Both the position numbers and the translations under genes were made by a program. A stretch of DNA of 64,000 nt from Lederbergia graminis (GTDB taxonomy: Bacteria > Bacillota > Bacilli > Bacillales > Bacillaceae_C). Below are positions 8,081-16,099 of this stretch, piece after piece. The DNA lies in assembly GCF_042655485.1 (NCBI RefSeq), contig NZ_JBHSMC010000027.1, positions 1 through 64,000 on the forward strand, given 5' to 3'. Positions within the stretch are counted from its first letter, which is position 1, and each line of letters begins with the position of its first letter. The notes beneath the pieces were generated by a model that searched no databases, had not been told where the DNA came from, and saw only the letters and a program-made list of their open reading frames with translations.

Positions 8081-10883
8081 GATTGAACTGCATGTCATTC
8101 CCCATAAAGAAAATTCCTTTTTCATTTATGGCTTGAATGAGGAGCAAGAATCTATTCATCCAACTGCATATATGCAACAGCTTTTCCTATGGCATGAAGA
8201 GAGCTTTTACGGTTCCTTCATTGAAATCTCATCTTTCCAAGGCCATATGGGGATCGAACTAGACAGTTACGGTACTCTTACTCTGCTTGGTCATGAGCAT
8301 TTTAGCTCCCTTATTGATTGGCAGTGGAGTGAACTAACCGATACATTGCTTGCCGTCTCTTCTATTATGTTAGAAACGATTCAGGAAGGTCATTTCCTTC
8401 CGAGTTTCCAAGATGAAGAGGAACATGTAGTTATGTGGAAAGTACCCGATGTCATATGGGAAGAGTTCCCCCCTGAATTCTGGGAGCAACCTTTCCATGA
8501 CACGACATTAAGAAAGTTTGCTACTAGCTTTTATCATCATGCGTTAAATACTTACTTACAGCGGCATTTGGATAAAAAACAACTGTCGGAAAGGTTAGAG
8601 GAATTAAAGGAGAGTACATTAACTGCGGATGAGCTGGAAGCATATTTCGATGAAGAACGTTGGCAAGAATGGATTGGGATGAAAGAAGAAAATCTGCCAT
8701 TTTCGATGGGTATTCGCCTTTCCGAACCAGAGGAAGATGATCAACCGTGGATCATTGAAACGATATTGCGAGATAAGAAAAACCCGGATAAAATCTATCC
8801 TTTTTCCAATCGAAAGAAACTACTGAAACGGTATGAACCATATGTGGAAGTGGTGGAAAAGGAAGAAGCTCGTTGGCAAATGCTATTCCCATGGCTCACA
8901 GGTCCTGATGGCTTAGTACAAGAACTCGATGAAGTTTCTGCGTGGGAATTTCTCACAGATGCGAGTGAAAAACTCCTCACCCTCGGAATCGAAATTCTCT
9001 TACCTTCCTGGTGGGAAGCAATGCGTGCAGCCAATATGACGGTGAAGGCACGCGTAAAACAAACAGGTACGAACTACCGCCCTTCTTTCGTCGGCCTTGA
9101 TGCGATGCTCAACTTTGATTGGCGCCTCTCCATGAATGGTGCCGAGCTTACAGAAGAGGAGTTCCAGGACTTACTGAACCAGCAACGCAGGCTCGTCAAA
9201 GTGCGGGGGCAGTGGGTAAAGCTCGATCCAAAGATGATTGCTCACATTCAAAGCTTAATGCAGCACGCAAAAGAAGAGGGCTTGCGGATGCGAGACATTT
9301 TCACATTAGGTGCGGAGGATGAAGATCAAGCACTTTCAGTGGATGAATTTGATCCACGTGCGTTTGCACAAATAAAAATAGAACTAAACCAATCATTAAA
9401 GAAGATGCTGCGCCAACTAAATACTGTTTCTGAAATACCAGTGATAGATATTCCACATAATTTAGACGGTCAGCTTCGCCATTATCAGCAATTAGGCTTA
9501 AACTGGCTCGTCTTTTTAAGACAATTTGGCTTTGGAGCTTGTCTAGCGGATGATATGGGACTTGGAAAAACGATTCAACTAATCGCCTATTTATTGCATG
9601 TGAAAAATGAGAAATTAAGTGATAAACCAGCACTCATCATTTGTCCTACTTCCGTACTTGGTAACTGGCAACGGGAATTGGAACGATTTGCGCCAAGCCT
9701 TAATGTAGTACTTCATTACGGGACAAATAGAGCAAAGGAAGAAAGCTTCGAAGCAAGTATTAAAGACGCAGATGTTGTATTAACAAGCTACGGACTCTCT
9801 CATCTAGATTTCGATGAGTTTTCAACCATTGAGTGGAGCACCATTGCACTGGATGAGGCACAAAATATTAAAAATGCCGAAACAAAGCAATCGCGGGCCA
9901 TCCGCAAGTTAAAAGGAGAACATCATATTGCCCTAACTGGAACACCGATGGAAAACAGATTAGCAGAACTATGGGCGATATTTGACTTCATTAACCATGG
10001 TTACTTAGGGACATTTGGGCAATTTCAAAGGAATTATATTGCTCCGATTGAAAAGGATAATTCCGAAGCAAAGATTCGTGAATTACAGCAATTAATTAAA
10101 CCTTTCTTATTAAGAAGGACGAAGAAAGATCCTGAAGTTGAATTAAATCTTCCAGATAAGCTGGAACAAAAAGAATACTGTGCCTTAACAGCTGAACAGG
10201 CTGCACTATACGAGGATTTAGTTCAAGATACTTTTAGCAAAATTGAAACACTCTCGATGTTTGCTAGAAAAGGCTTGATTTTACAAATGCTCAATCGATT
10301 AAAACAGTTATGTAATCATCCAGCTTTATTCTTAAAAGAAGAAGCACCAGATAACCTGGTTGCCCGCTCCAATAAACTAGCAACATTAGTGGAGCTTGCT
10401 GACTCCATTATCGAAAATGAGGAAGCTTGTATTATTTTCACGCAATACTTAGGTATGGGAAGAATGATCGTGCAGATTTTAGAAGAGCGTTACAACATAA
10501 CGGTCCCATTCTTAAATGGAAGTATGCCGAAAGCTCAGCGTGATGACTTTGTTGCAAGATTCCAAAATGGGGAGTTTCCATTTTTCCTTCTTTCACTAAA
10601 AGCTGGGGGAACCGGGCTAAATTTAACAGCTGCCAACCATGTAATTCATTATGATCGTTGGTGGAATCCAGCAGTGGAGAATCAAGCAACAGATCGTGCT
10701 TACCGAATTGGCCAGAACCGCTTCGTACATGTTCATAAATTTATTACGACAGGTACATTAGAAGAAAAGATTGATTTAATGCTGGAGAAAAAACAAGCGC
10801 TAAATGAGGAAATTATTCGCAGTGATCAGTGGGTGACAGAATTATCTAATGATGAATTACGCCATTTACTCGCTTTAACATAG
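8064..10883 (+). CDS. ywqA: SNF2-family DNA-dependent ATPase/helicase (YwqA-like)
   Basis: A 939-residue superfamily 2 ATPase. The N-terminal ~440 residues match the SNF2-associated bacterial region; the motor follows with Walker A DDMGLGKT (near 494-502), the DEAQ box (near 596), LTGTP motif III (near 623) and DRAYRIGQ motif VI (near 877). All core residues look intact, so it is probably an active DNA translocase; its cellular job is not established. Two adjacent ATGs (8064, 8067) share one ribosome site, AAAGGAAAG. Coupled by overlap to the SWIM gene. The transcript ends at the bidirectional hairpin 10896-10944. Confidence 0.93.
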   Translation: MMNLHKIELHVIPHKENSFFIYGLNEEQESIHPTAYMQQLFLWHEESFYGSFIEISSFQGHMGIELDSYGTLTLLGHEHFSSLIDWQWSELTDTLLAVSSIMLETIQEGHFLPSFQDEEEHVVMWKVPDVIWEEFPPEFWEQPFHDTTLRKFATSFYHHALNTYLQRHLDKKQLSERLEELKESTLTADELEAYFDEERWQEWIGMKEENLPFSMGIRLSEPEEDDQPWIIETILRDKKNPDKIYPFSNRKKLLKRYEPYVEVVEKEEARWQMLFPWLTGPDGLVQELDEVSAWEFLTDASEKLLTLGIEILLPSWWEAMRAANMTVKARVKQTGTNYRPSFVGLDAMLNFDWRLSMNGAELTEEEFQDLLNQQRRLVKVRGQWVKLDPKMIAHIQSLMQHAKEEGLRMRDIFTLGAEDEDQALSVDEFDPRAFAQIKIELNQSLKKMLRQLNTVSEIPVIDIPHNLDGQLRHYQQLGLNWLVFLRQFGFGACLADDMGLGKTIQLIAYLLHVKNEKLSDKPALIICPTSVLGNWQRELERFAPSLNVVLHYGTNRAKEESFEASIKDADVVLTSYGLSHLDFDEFSTIEWSTIALDEAQNIKNAETKQSRAIRKLKGEHHIALTGTPMENRLAELWAIFDFINHGYLGTFGQFQRNYIAPIEKDNSEAKIRELQQLIKPFLLRRTKKDPEVELNLPDKLEQKEYCALTAEQAALYEDLVQDTFSKIETLSMFARKGLILQMLNRLKQLCNHPALFLKEEAPDNLVARSNKLATLVELADSIIENEEACIIFTQYLGMGRMIVQILEERYNITVPFLNGSMPKAQRDDFVARFQNGEFPFFLLSLKAGGTGLNLTAANHVIHYDRWWNPAVENQATDRAYRIGQNRFVHVHKFITTGTLEEKIDLMLEKKQALNEEIIRSDQWVTELSNDELRHLLALT

Positions 10884-10895
10884 TCTGAAAAAATT

Positions 10896-10944
10896 AGGGC
10901 TGTCTAAACGATGTGTGAGAATGAACCATCCTTTGGACAGCCCT
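10896..10944. terminator. Bidirectional terminator hairpin
   Basis: AGGGCTGTCT (10896-10905) pairs with GGACAGCCCT (10935-10944). On the minus strand it is followed by AATTTTTTC, so it ends the leftward ssbB transcript well; on the plus strand it follows the SNF2 stop by about 12 bases with a weaker T tract. Confidence 0.75.
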
Positions 10945-10984
10945 TTCTATTGGGGAAATAAAACGAGGAAACAATGAAGTGAAA

Positions 10985-11158
10985 TTAGATTGATTTTTTA
11001 AGTGGTGGCTTATGTGTATCTATATAGAGGAACTTTTGTTGTTGAAGTTGTGTTTCTAATTGATGAATTCGATCTGCCAGTTGATGGACTTTCTGATTCG
11101 TCTTCCCTATTTTAAAAATTAAGTCACTAATTAGTGCTTCAAGCGAATCATTATGCAA
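10985..11158 (-). CDS. Small coiled-coil protein of unknown function
   Basis: A 57-residue acidic/amphipathic protein with heptad-like spacing (VHQLADRIHQLETQLQQQ), so probably a short coiled coil that oligomerises. The start is uncertain. The ATG at 11173 has no ribosome site, whereas GGGAGG inside that reading frame is well placed for the TTG at 11158, which I prefer. It starts 31 bases after the ssbB stop and ends just before a terminator, so it is likely co-transcribed with ssbB. I do not recognise the family; a partner for the ssDNA-binding protein is a guess from position only. Confidence 0.6.
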   Translation of the reverse strand: MHNDSLEALISDLIFKIGKTNQKVHQLADRIHQLETQLQQQKFLYIDTHKPPLKKSI

Positions 11159-11188
11159 AGGTACACCTCCCATTTAATTATTGAATTG

Positions 11189-11608
11189 TTAAAACGGTAA
11201 TAACTCTTCTAAATTCTTTGTAGGCTCTTCTTTTGAAGGGGGTTCGTTACTCGTTTGTGTAGGTCGAGTAGTGTTCGTATTTGATGCTGGTCTTGGATCC
11301 ATAAATTTTACCGAGTCGGCGACAACTTCTGTGACATACACTCTTTTTCCATTCGCGTCATCATAATATCGTGTTTGAATTCGACCCATTAGTCCAATCA
11401 GGGAGCCTTTCTTACAATACTTCCCTGTGTTTTCAGCTGTCTTATTCCAAAGGGTACAAAGCACGAAATCAGCTTCGAAATCCCCATTCGCATTTTTATA
11501 ATGACGATTTAGCGCAAGCGTGATGTTTAACACTGGTCTACCTTCTACGGTGTAACGAACAGTTGGATCTTTTGTCAGCCTGCCAACTAATGTCACTTGG
11601 TTAATCAC
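11189..11608 (-). CDS. ssbB: Single-stranded DNA-binding protein, SsbB-like
   Basis: OB-fold ssDNA-binding protein of 139 residues. MINQVTLVGRLTKDP opens the fold, and the conserved WNKTAENTGKYCKKGSLIGL stretch (positions about 59-78) is present. The acidic C-terminal tip EELLPF, which recruits partner proteins, is retained. The start is GTG at 11608, preceded by AAGGAGAGG; the earlier TTG at 11632 overlaps that site. It is shorter than replicative SsbA and sits beside ywpF and ywqA like B. subtilis ssbB (ywpH), a competence-linked gene, so I name it ssbB. The upstream palindromes may mark its regulation. Confidence 0.85.
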   Translation of the reverse strand: MINQVTLVGRLTKDPTVRYTVEGRPVLNITLALNRHYKNANGDFEADFVLCTLWNKTAENTGKYCKKGSLIGLMGRIQTRYYDDANGKRVYVTEVVADSVKFMDPRPASNTNTTRPTQTSNEPPSKEEPTKNLEELLPF

Positions 11609-11706
11609 TTCTTTTCCTCTCCTTTCCTTCAAAGTAACATTATCTTATAACAGGTTTTATAAACTGTAAAATCAACAAATTTAAAGTTTCACTACATAAA
11701 CATGTC

Positions 11707-11755
11707 GAAAATTTAAATTTTCCCCTAATGAAAATTATAAATTTGACTAATTTTC
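11707..11755. promoter_or_regulatory. Repeated GAAAATT palindromes upstream of ssbB
   Basis: GAAAATTTAAATTTTC (11707-11722) is a perfect 16-bp palindrome. GAAAATTA (11730-11737) and TAATTTTC (11748-11755) form a second inverted pair, and another GAAAATT starts at 11762. ComK AT-boxes (AAAA-N5-TTTT) are the obvious comparison because ssbB is ComK-driven in B. subtilis, but the first palindrome has a six-base, not five-base, gap. Binding protein unknown. Confidence 0.4.
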
Positions 11756-11911
11756 TCTCATGAAAATTCAATATTAGACAAATTTCCTTTTTAACACCGA
11801 CTGACTTACCTTCACTCTATTTTTTCTAAAGGCTCTGTTAAAGTTCATTGTTGCTAATAACTTAGTTGATTGTAGCGGATGTACACGAGACTCCTGCGGG
11901 AACAGCACGAG

Positions 11912-12257
11912 GCCACTGAAAAAGTCCCTTGAATTTAGCGATATGGTAAAACAGAGCTGTTGATTTCCGTTCCAGGCGGCTTCGCTTTCCGCGGGGCGTG
12001 CGGTGAGCCTCCTCGTCGCAAATGCTCCTGCGGGGTCTCACCTGTCCCGCTAGTCTCGCAGGAGTCTGCGCCGCCTTCCACTTCAATCAACAGAATTCTT
12101 AATGAAGGATGTTTATAGATAGTTGCAACTTCATATTTGTAAGGATTTATCCCATCTCACTGTATCCATTTTATTAGGGCGGGTACTATGTTAAGTCGTC
12201 CTTTTTAATCCCTCTTTAGGACACTTTCCTTTAATATCAGGGTTTTTCAGTGACCTC
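11912..12257. mobile_element. MITE-like 346-bp insertion with inverted ends and flanking direct repeat
   Basis: The left end GCCACTGAAAAAGTCCCT and the inverted right end (read back: GGTCACTGAAAAACCCTG) match at 12 of the first 13 aligned bases. An 11-bp direct repeat AACAGCACGAG flanks the element at 11901-11911 and 12258-12268, like a target-site duplication. It has no transposase, so it looks like a non-autonomous element or an insertion-sequence remnant. It contains a full copy of a hairpin repeat (11958-12093). Confidence 0.55.
11958..12093. repeat. Complete copy of the TGTTGATTTCC...AATCAACA hairpin repeat
   Basis: Bounded by CTGTTGATTTCC and CAATCAACAG inverted ends, with internal segments CGCTTTCCGCGGG, GGTGAGCCTCCTCG and GGAGTCTGCG. 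Related copies lie at 32686-32965 and 60416-60570. The family is widespread between Bacillaceae genes; its function is unknown. Confidence 0.75.
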
Positions 12258-12374
12258 AACAGCACGAGCCGAAGATCCACTTGGCAAAGCGGTTTTCTTT
12301 GCCAAGTTAGCTGAGGCCGTGACAGGAGCGAAAATCAACAACAGAGTTTAACAGTGCTTTTCTAAAAAAACTGT

Positions 12375-12380
12375 TATAAT
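12375..12380 (+). promoter_or_regulatory. -10 element of ywpF
   Basis: TATAAT at 12375-12380, about 21 bases before the GGAGGCG ribosome site of ywpF. No good -35 is seen. Confidence 0.4.
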
Positions 12381-12413
12381 GAAAACAAGTTATCATGTAT
12401 GGAGGCGAACTGC

Positions 12414-12839
12414 TTGAAGACGTTTAAAATTGTTGCGTTGCAATTGTTAGAAAACAAGAAGGCTCAAGATATTGAACTGGAAGACGGACTAATTATTAAC
12501 AAGGAAAGTGAAGACGGTACGTGGATTATTGAAGCATATATTCCGAAGAAATATAATGACATCTTCCAAACAAGACTTGCTAGCAAAGAGACATTTGATA
12601 TTCGAGTCATTATTACACATGCGGATAACGATCCCGCTCCTTTTACCGTTACCATCAGCTCCATCCAACAATTGAAAGACCATATTAGCGTATTATTTCA
12701 AGGTCGCCTAAGCAAAAAAAGAAATGATTATTCCGAAATGCTGTTAGATGATTTAATTAAAGAAGGCTATAGTGGTGAGCAGTTGCTCGCAGAATTTAAA
12801 CAACGCATGCAGTCAAGACAAGTACTTTCAAGACAATAA
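12414..12839 (+). CDS. ywpF: YwpF-like protein
   Basis: A 141-residue cytoplasmic protein starting MKTFKIVALQLLENK. I match it to the YwpF family by its N-terminus, length and position beside ssbB. The family has no established activity that I know of. The start is TTG at 12414, seven bases after GGAGGCG; the upstream in-frame ATG at 12399 overlaps that ribosome site. It has its own TATAAT at 12375. Convergent with the lipoprotein gene, sharing the terminator at 12843-12868. Confidence 0.75.
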   Translation: MKTFKIVALQLLENKKAQDIELEDGLIINKESEDGTWIIEAYIPKKYNDIFQTRLASKETFDIRVIITHADNDPAPFTVTISSIQQLKDHISVLFQGRLSKKRNDYSEMLLDDLIKEGYSGEQLLAEFKQRMQSRQVLSRQ

Positions 12840-12842
12840 GAA

Positions 12843-12868
12843 AAAGCAGGGAGAAAATCCCCTGCTTT
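12843..12868. terminator. Bidirectional terminator between ywpF and the lipoprotein gene
   Basis: AAAGCAGGG (12843-12851) pairs with CCCTGCTTT (12860-12868), followed by ATTTGTTTT on the plus strand. The right arm overlaps the stop codon of the convergent lipoprotein gene. Confidence 0.8.
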
Positions 12869-13199
12869 ATTTGTTTTCATCATCATCATTGTTATCGTCG
12901 GTAATGTCTAAATCTACACCATCACCATTGCCGTTGTTTCCATTACCTGTGCTATCATTACCTGTTTCTCCATCGTTATTATCATTATCCAATCCATCCA
13001 TACCTCTGTCTAAATCATTGTCAATTCCATCATTATCGTTATCAAATCCATTATCTAGGCCATCATTGTCCTCATCGATAATGTTATCATCAGCAGGTGG
13101 TGGTGGGTTTAGGTCATCATCATCGTTATTTGCACACCCGACTAATAAAGCAGATGCCAAAGCTGCAGAACCAATTATCTTGAAAAATTTAGAGTCCAT
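12867..13199 (-). CDS. Asp/Asn-rich lipoprotein with calcium-loop-like repeats
   Basis: A 110-residue secreted lipoprotein: positive N-terminus, hydrophobic stretch and lipobox LVGC with Cys22. After a four-proline spacer the mature part is almost only Asp, Asn, Gly and Glu, with DEDNDGLDN and DNDNDGIDN units resembling the DxDxDG calcium loops of thrombospondin-type-3 or dockerin repeats. It may bind divalent ions at the cell surface (inferred). AAAGGAG lies eight bases before the ATG. No family name recognised. The strong composition bias makes homology searches unreliable. Confidence 0.7.
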   Translation of the reverse strand: MDSKFFKIIGSAALASALLVGCANNDDDDLNPPPPADDNIIDEDNDGLDNGFDNDNDGIDNDLDRGMDGLDNDNNDGETGNDSTGNGNNGNGDGVDLDITDDNNDDDENK

Positions 13200-13321
13200 G
13201 TAGTTTTGCTCCTTTCAAATTTGTGGCCTGTAAAATTGCCATGCCTCCATGTGGATTCTGACTATCTGTTTTGGCCTGATTATATCTTTCCCATTAAATC
13301 AAAAATCCTTCAGGAAATTTT

Positions 13322-13360
13322 AAAAAGGGTACTGAGAATTTTTTCATTCTCTGTACCCTT
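13322..13360 (-). terminator. Rho-independent terminator of the MFS gene
   Basis: GGGTACTGAGAAT (13327-13339) pairs with ATTCTCTGTACCC (13346-13358), 12 of 13 pairs, followed on the minus strand by CTTTTTAAA. It lies just past the MFS stop. Confidence 0.85.
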
Positions 13361-13395
13361 ACTATATCCGTATATAGGACAACCAAACATTTTTT

Positions 13396-14697
13396 TTATG
13401 AAGTCATCGTTTCTGGCTTCGATAATGACGGATTTTTTGTTAATTCAGGATGCGCTTTTCTCATCACTGCCGGTCTTGCTAACAGAAGCACAACCATAAT
13501 TAAAAGGATTGCTGATGATATTAAGATCCATTGTGCTGGTAACAGATCATAAAGGAATCCATAAATCACCATTCCTAAAGGCATAAGTGCCATTGACATC
13601 GTTTCTATAATCGAAAACACCCTGCCTTTATAATCATCATCAATTTTCTTTTGCATCATTACTTGAATTGGCGTATTCACAATAATAATCAAGCTTCCAA
13701 ACGTAAACATAAGTGCAACATAATAAGAAAAAATCACCCAGTAATTCATGGATACCATTAATGGAATCGAAATGGCCGCCATTACTACTGCCATTGCTAG
13801 TATTCCTCGTTTTGATACTAATAATGGAAACCGCACTTCTTTTCTAATCGAGAAATAGATAGACATTAATAACATTCCGACTGCAAATGCACCTTCTGTA
13901 AAACCGAAATGTTGTGACGCCATTTTCATTTGATCAATAAGGATGTAGGAATAACCAACTTGGAAAGCTCCAAATAAAAAGTTAATAAAGAGAGAAATCC
14001 AAATAATCGCCATCAGTACATCTTGTGTTTTTAAATATTGTATCCCCATTTTAATGCTTTGAAATACCGATTCCTTTTCTGTTTCTTCACTTACTTCTTT
14101 TCTGTTCGCATACAGTTTAAAGTCCATCGTTGACTCTAAAATAATCGCGATTGAGGAAGCAACAATGTAGCACATTAAGAATACCGGCATGGAAACATAG
14201 CCATACAATAGTCCACCAACTGCAGGACTTGCGATCGCAGCAAATGAAATCGAGATTTGATTCAACGACATCGCTTTTTGAATCCTCGCTTCATCGACAA
14301 GTCCTGTAATGGATGAGCTAAATGTTACACCAGAGAAAGTCGAAGTCACTGCTAAAATACATGTCGTAATGTAAATAGCAACTAATGAAAGGCCTGACGT
14401 GATACTCACAATTAATAAACCACTAATCGCCAAAGTTGTAGCAATCTGTGCTAGTATGACGATTTTTTTTCGAGAAAAATTATCTGCAACATATCCTGCA
14501 AATGGAGCGACAATTGTCCGTGGCAAAATACTACAAATTAAGTTCATCGCAAAACTAGTGGCAGAACCAGTTGTTTGTAATATATAAAAGCTAATCGCAA
14601 ATGCATACACCTGTGCTCCAAAAGAAGAAATAATCTTGCTTATCGTGAACGTCCACAAATGATAGGTGGCTTTTTTTAACTTTAATGTTGTATTCAT
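13396..14697 (-). CDS. Major facilitator superfamily exporter
   Basis: A 433-residue membrane protein with about 12 hydrophobic helices. GYVADNFSRKK in the first half fits the MFS loop 2-3 signature (GxxxDxxxRR/K). It resembles the multidrug/enterobactin-exporter branch, so it probably exports a small molecule or drug; the substrate is unknown. The start at 14697 (MNTTLKLKK) has GGAG seven bases upstream; earlier in-frame starts do not. It diverges from the XRE-TPR regulator, and its promoter is bracketed by two copies of a 17-bp operator, so it is very probably that regulator's target. Confidence 0.88.
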   Translation of the reverse strand: MNTTLKLKKATYHLWTFTISKIISSFGAQVYAFAISFYILQTTGSATSFAMNLICSILPRTIVAPFAGYVADNFSRKKIVILAQIATTLAISGLLIVSITSGLSLVAIYITTCILAVTSTFSGVTFSSSITGLVDEARIQKAMSLNQISISFAAIASPAVGGLLYGYVSMPVFLMCYIVASSIAIILESTMDFKLYANRKEVSEETEKESVFQSIKMGIQYLKTQDVLMAIIWISLFINFLFGAFQVGYSYILIDQMKMASQHFGFTEGAFAVGMLLMSIYFSIRKEVRFPLLVSKRGILAMAVVMAAISIPLMVSMNYWVIFSYYVALMFTFGSLIIIVNTPIQVMMQKKIDDDYKGRVFSIIETMSMALMPLGMVIYGFLYDLLPAQWILISSAILLIMVVLLLARPAVMRKAHPELTKNPSLSKPETMTS

Positions 14698-14720
14698 AAG
14701 AACACTCCGTTCCATGTAAA

Positions 14721-14737
14721 GTTTAATTTGATTAAAC
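14721..14737. promoter_or_regulatory. Operator copy 1, GTTTAAT-N3-ATTAAAC
   Basis: GTTTAAT TTG ATTAAAC, a perfect 7+7 inverted repeat directly downstream of the -10 of the MFS promoter. Occupation here would block transcription of the exporter. Confidence 0.75.
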
Positions 14738-14739
14738 AA

Positions 14740-14768
14740 ATTGTATCATGGAGATAATGATATTACAA
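14740..14768 (-). promoter_or_regulatory. Promoter of the MFS exporter
   Basis: On the minus strand TTGTAA (14768-14763) and TACAAT (14745-14740) are 17 bases apart, a good sigma-A promoter. Operator copy 2 lies just upstream of the -35 and copy 1 just downstream of the -10. Confidence 0.7.
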
Positions 14769-14774
14769 GAGAAA

Positions 14775-14791
14775 GTTTAATTAAATTAAAC
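14775..14791. promoter_or_regulatory. Operator copy 2, GTTTAAT-N3-ATTAAAC
   Basis: GTTTAAT TAA ATTAAAC, extended by flanking AAA/TTT to a 23-base near-perfect palindrome (14772-14794). It sits between the two divergent promoters. Confidence 0.75.
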
Positions 14792-14823
14792 TTTTTTTAT
14801 CCCCCCTTCCTTTTCTTTGCTTT

Positions 14824-14840
14824 GTTTAATATAATTAAAC
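14824..14840. promoter_or_regulatory. Operator copy 3 over the regulator's own promoter
   Basis: GTTTAAT ATA ATTAAAC. The TATAAT at 14830-14835, the likely -10 of the regulator gene, lies inside this copy, which implies autoregulation. The -35 is weak. Confidence 0.7.
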
Positions 14841-14860
14841 TGATTGATAGGAGGTTTTTC

Positions 14861-16075
14861 ATGGCTACTTTAGGTGAAAGAATTCGCACATTAAGGAAGC
14901 AAAAAAAGTTAACACTGGAAGCACTTGCTGGTAAAGAGTTAACAAAAGGGATGCTCAGTTTAATTGAAAACAATAAAGCAAATCCTTCAATGGAAAGCTT
15001 AAATTATATTGCAAAGCAACTCGATGTGGAAGTTTCGGAGCTTTTAGAAGAAGTAAATGTACAAGAATTGCGCCAAGTTCTGGAGCAAGCAGAAAAGCTC
15101 TACTACGCGGAAAGCGAGGATTTGGATGCAGACCTCATCGCTCTCGTGAAACCATATGTAGACAAGCTAAGTTATGGTTATGAAGCAGCGCGGCTACTAG
15201 ATCTGTATAGTAGAAGCCTTTACTACGAAAAGAAACCTGACTGGCAATCATATTCAGTACGTGCGGAAAAAATGTACGATGAAATGAATTTAGTCGAGAA
15301 ACAAGCGAACATCGGGATTTTCCGTGCGACTGTAAAATTTGTGGAGCATGATTATGAACGAGCTCTAGAAATCCTTTTAATGGAGCGTAAGAAAATAGAG
15401 ACGAAGTATGCATTTCTTCCTGCCATTACAAGACTCGATTTTGATTATAATGAAGCTGTTTTTTATTTTGCAATTGGAAATACCGATAATGCGATTGAAG
15501 TGATGCAAAGAGCGATTGATTTCTCTAAAGAGCAACGAATGTTTTATCGTACAGATGCGTTGTATCGACTTGCTGTAGGACATGGAATGATGAGTTTTGA
15601 TAAACAACAAGCAGAATATTATGCGAAAAAGCTACTCCAATTTGGAGAGTTTGCAGAGGATATAGAAGCAACGTTATTTCATGGATTTACAACTGCTTAT
15701 TTCTTCAATTACGATCAAGAATACATAAAAGCATTAAATATTATAGATCAAAATTTAGCAATCATGAATAAAGAAAACATCCACCTTCCTTTTTATTATG
15801 TTGAAAAAGGAAAAGCACTATATGGGCTAGGTAAATTGGAAGAGGCACTACATTCCCTAGATAAGGTGATTGTTCCACTTCATATCCATCATCCATATGA
15901 TCTGTCCTTTTTGTATGTCATGGATTCGTATAAAGCACTCTGTCATAAACGGCTTGGAAATATCGAGAAGGCTGTTCACTTAGCAAAAATTGCTGTCGAC
16001 AATATTAAACCACTCCCGCGCACCCCAATGCAGGATTTTATATTCGAAACATATGAGGAATGTTATAATGGGTGA
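14861..16075 (+). CDS. XRE-type HTH regulator with TPR domain
   Basis: A 404-residue cytoplasmic regulator. Residues about 5-65 form an XRE helix-turn-helix (LGERIRTLRKQKKLTLEALA... then LTKGMLSLIENNKANPSMES); the rest is helical with repeated tetratricopeptide-like pairs. This layout is that of RRNPP peptide-sensing regulators such as PlcR and of other HTH-TPR proteins, so it may respond to a peptide or small ligand (inferred). The ATG at 14861 follows AGGAGG (14849-14854). Three identical 17-bp operators separate it from the divergent exporter, and one covers its own -10. A kinase-fold gene follows 24 bases downstream. Confidence 0.85.
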   Translation: MATLGERIRTLRKQKKLTLEALAGKELTKGMLSLIENNKANPSMESLNYIAKQLDVEVSELLEEVNVQELRQVLEQAEKLYYAESEDLDADLIALVKPYVDKLSYGYEAARLLDLYSRSLYYEKKPDWQSYSVRAEKMYDEMNLVEKQANIGIFRATVKFVEHDYERALEILLMERKKIETKYAFLPAITRLDFDYNEAVFYFAIGNTDNAIEVMQRAIDFSKEQRMFYRTDALYRLAVGHGMMSFDKQQAEYYAKKLLQFGEFAEDIEATLFHGFTTAYFFNYDQEYIKALNIIDQNLAIMNKENIHLPFYYVEKGKALYGLGKLEEALHSLDKVIVPLHIHHPYDLSFLYVMDSYKALCHKRLGNIEKAVHLAKIAVDNIKPLPRTPMQDFIFETYEECYNG

Positions 16076-16099
16076 AAATTGCTAAAAGAGGCGGTTATC

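Larger units (their letters stand above)
11866..12340. repeat. Bacillaceae intergenic hairpin repeat, split by an insertion
   Basis: The ends, TTGATTGTAGCGG at 11866 and AAAATCAACA at 12340, plus inner segments such as GAGACTCCTGCGGGAACAGC and a perfect hairpin (CTTGGCAAAG 12280-12289 with CTTTGCCAAG 12297-12306), mark a repeat type common in Bacillus-related genomes. It is broken at 11912-12257 by another element. It fills the space between ssbB and ywpF; no gene is seen there. Confidence 0.7.

Noticed and set aside
11862..12086. A 74-residue leftward frame between ssbB and ywpF
   Set aside because: It lies entirely inside the hairpin repeat and insertion, is rich in Arg and Pro from the GC-rich repeat, and has no ribosome site.
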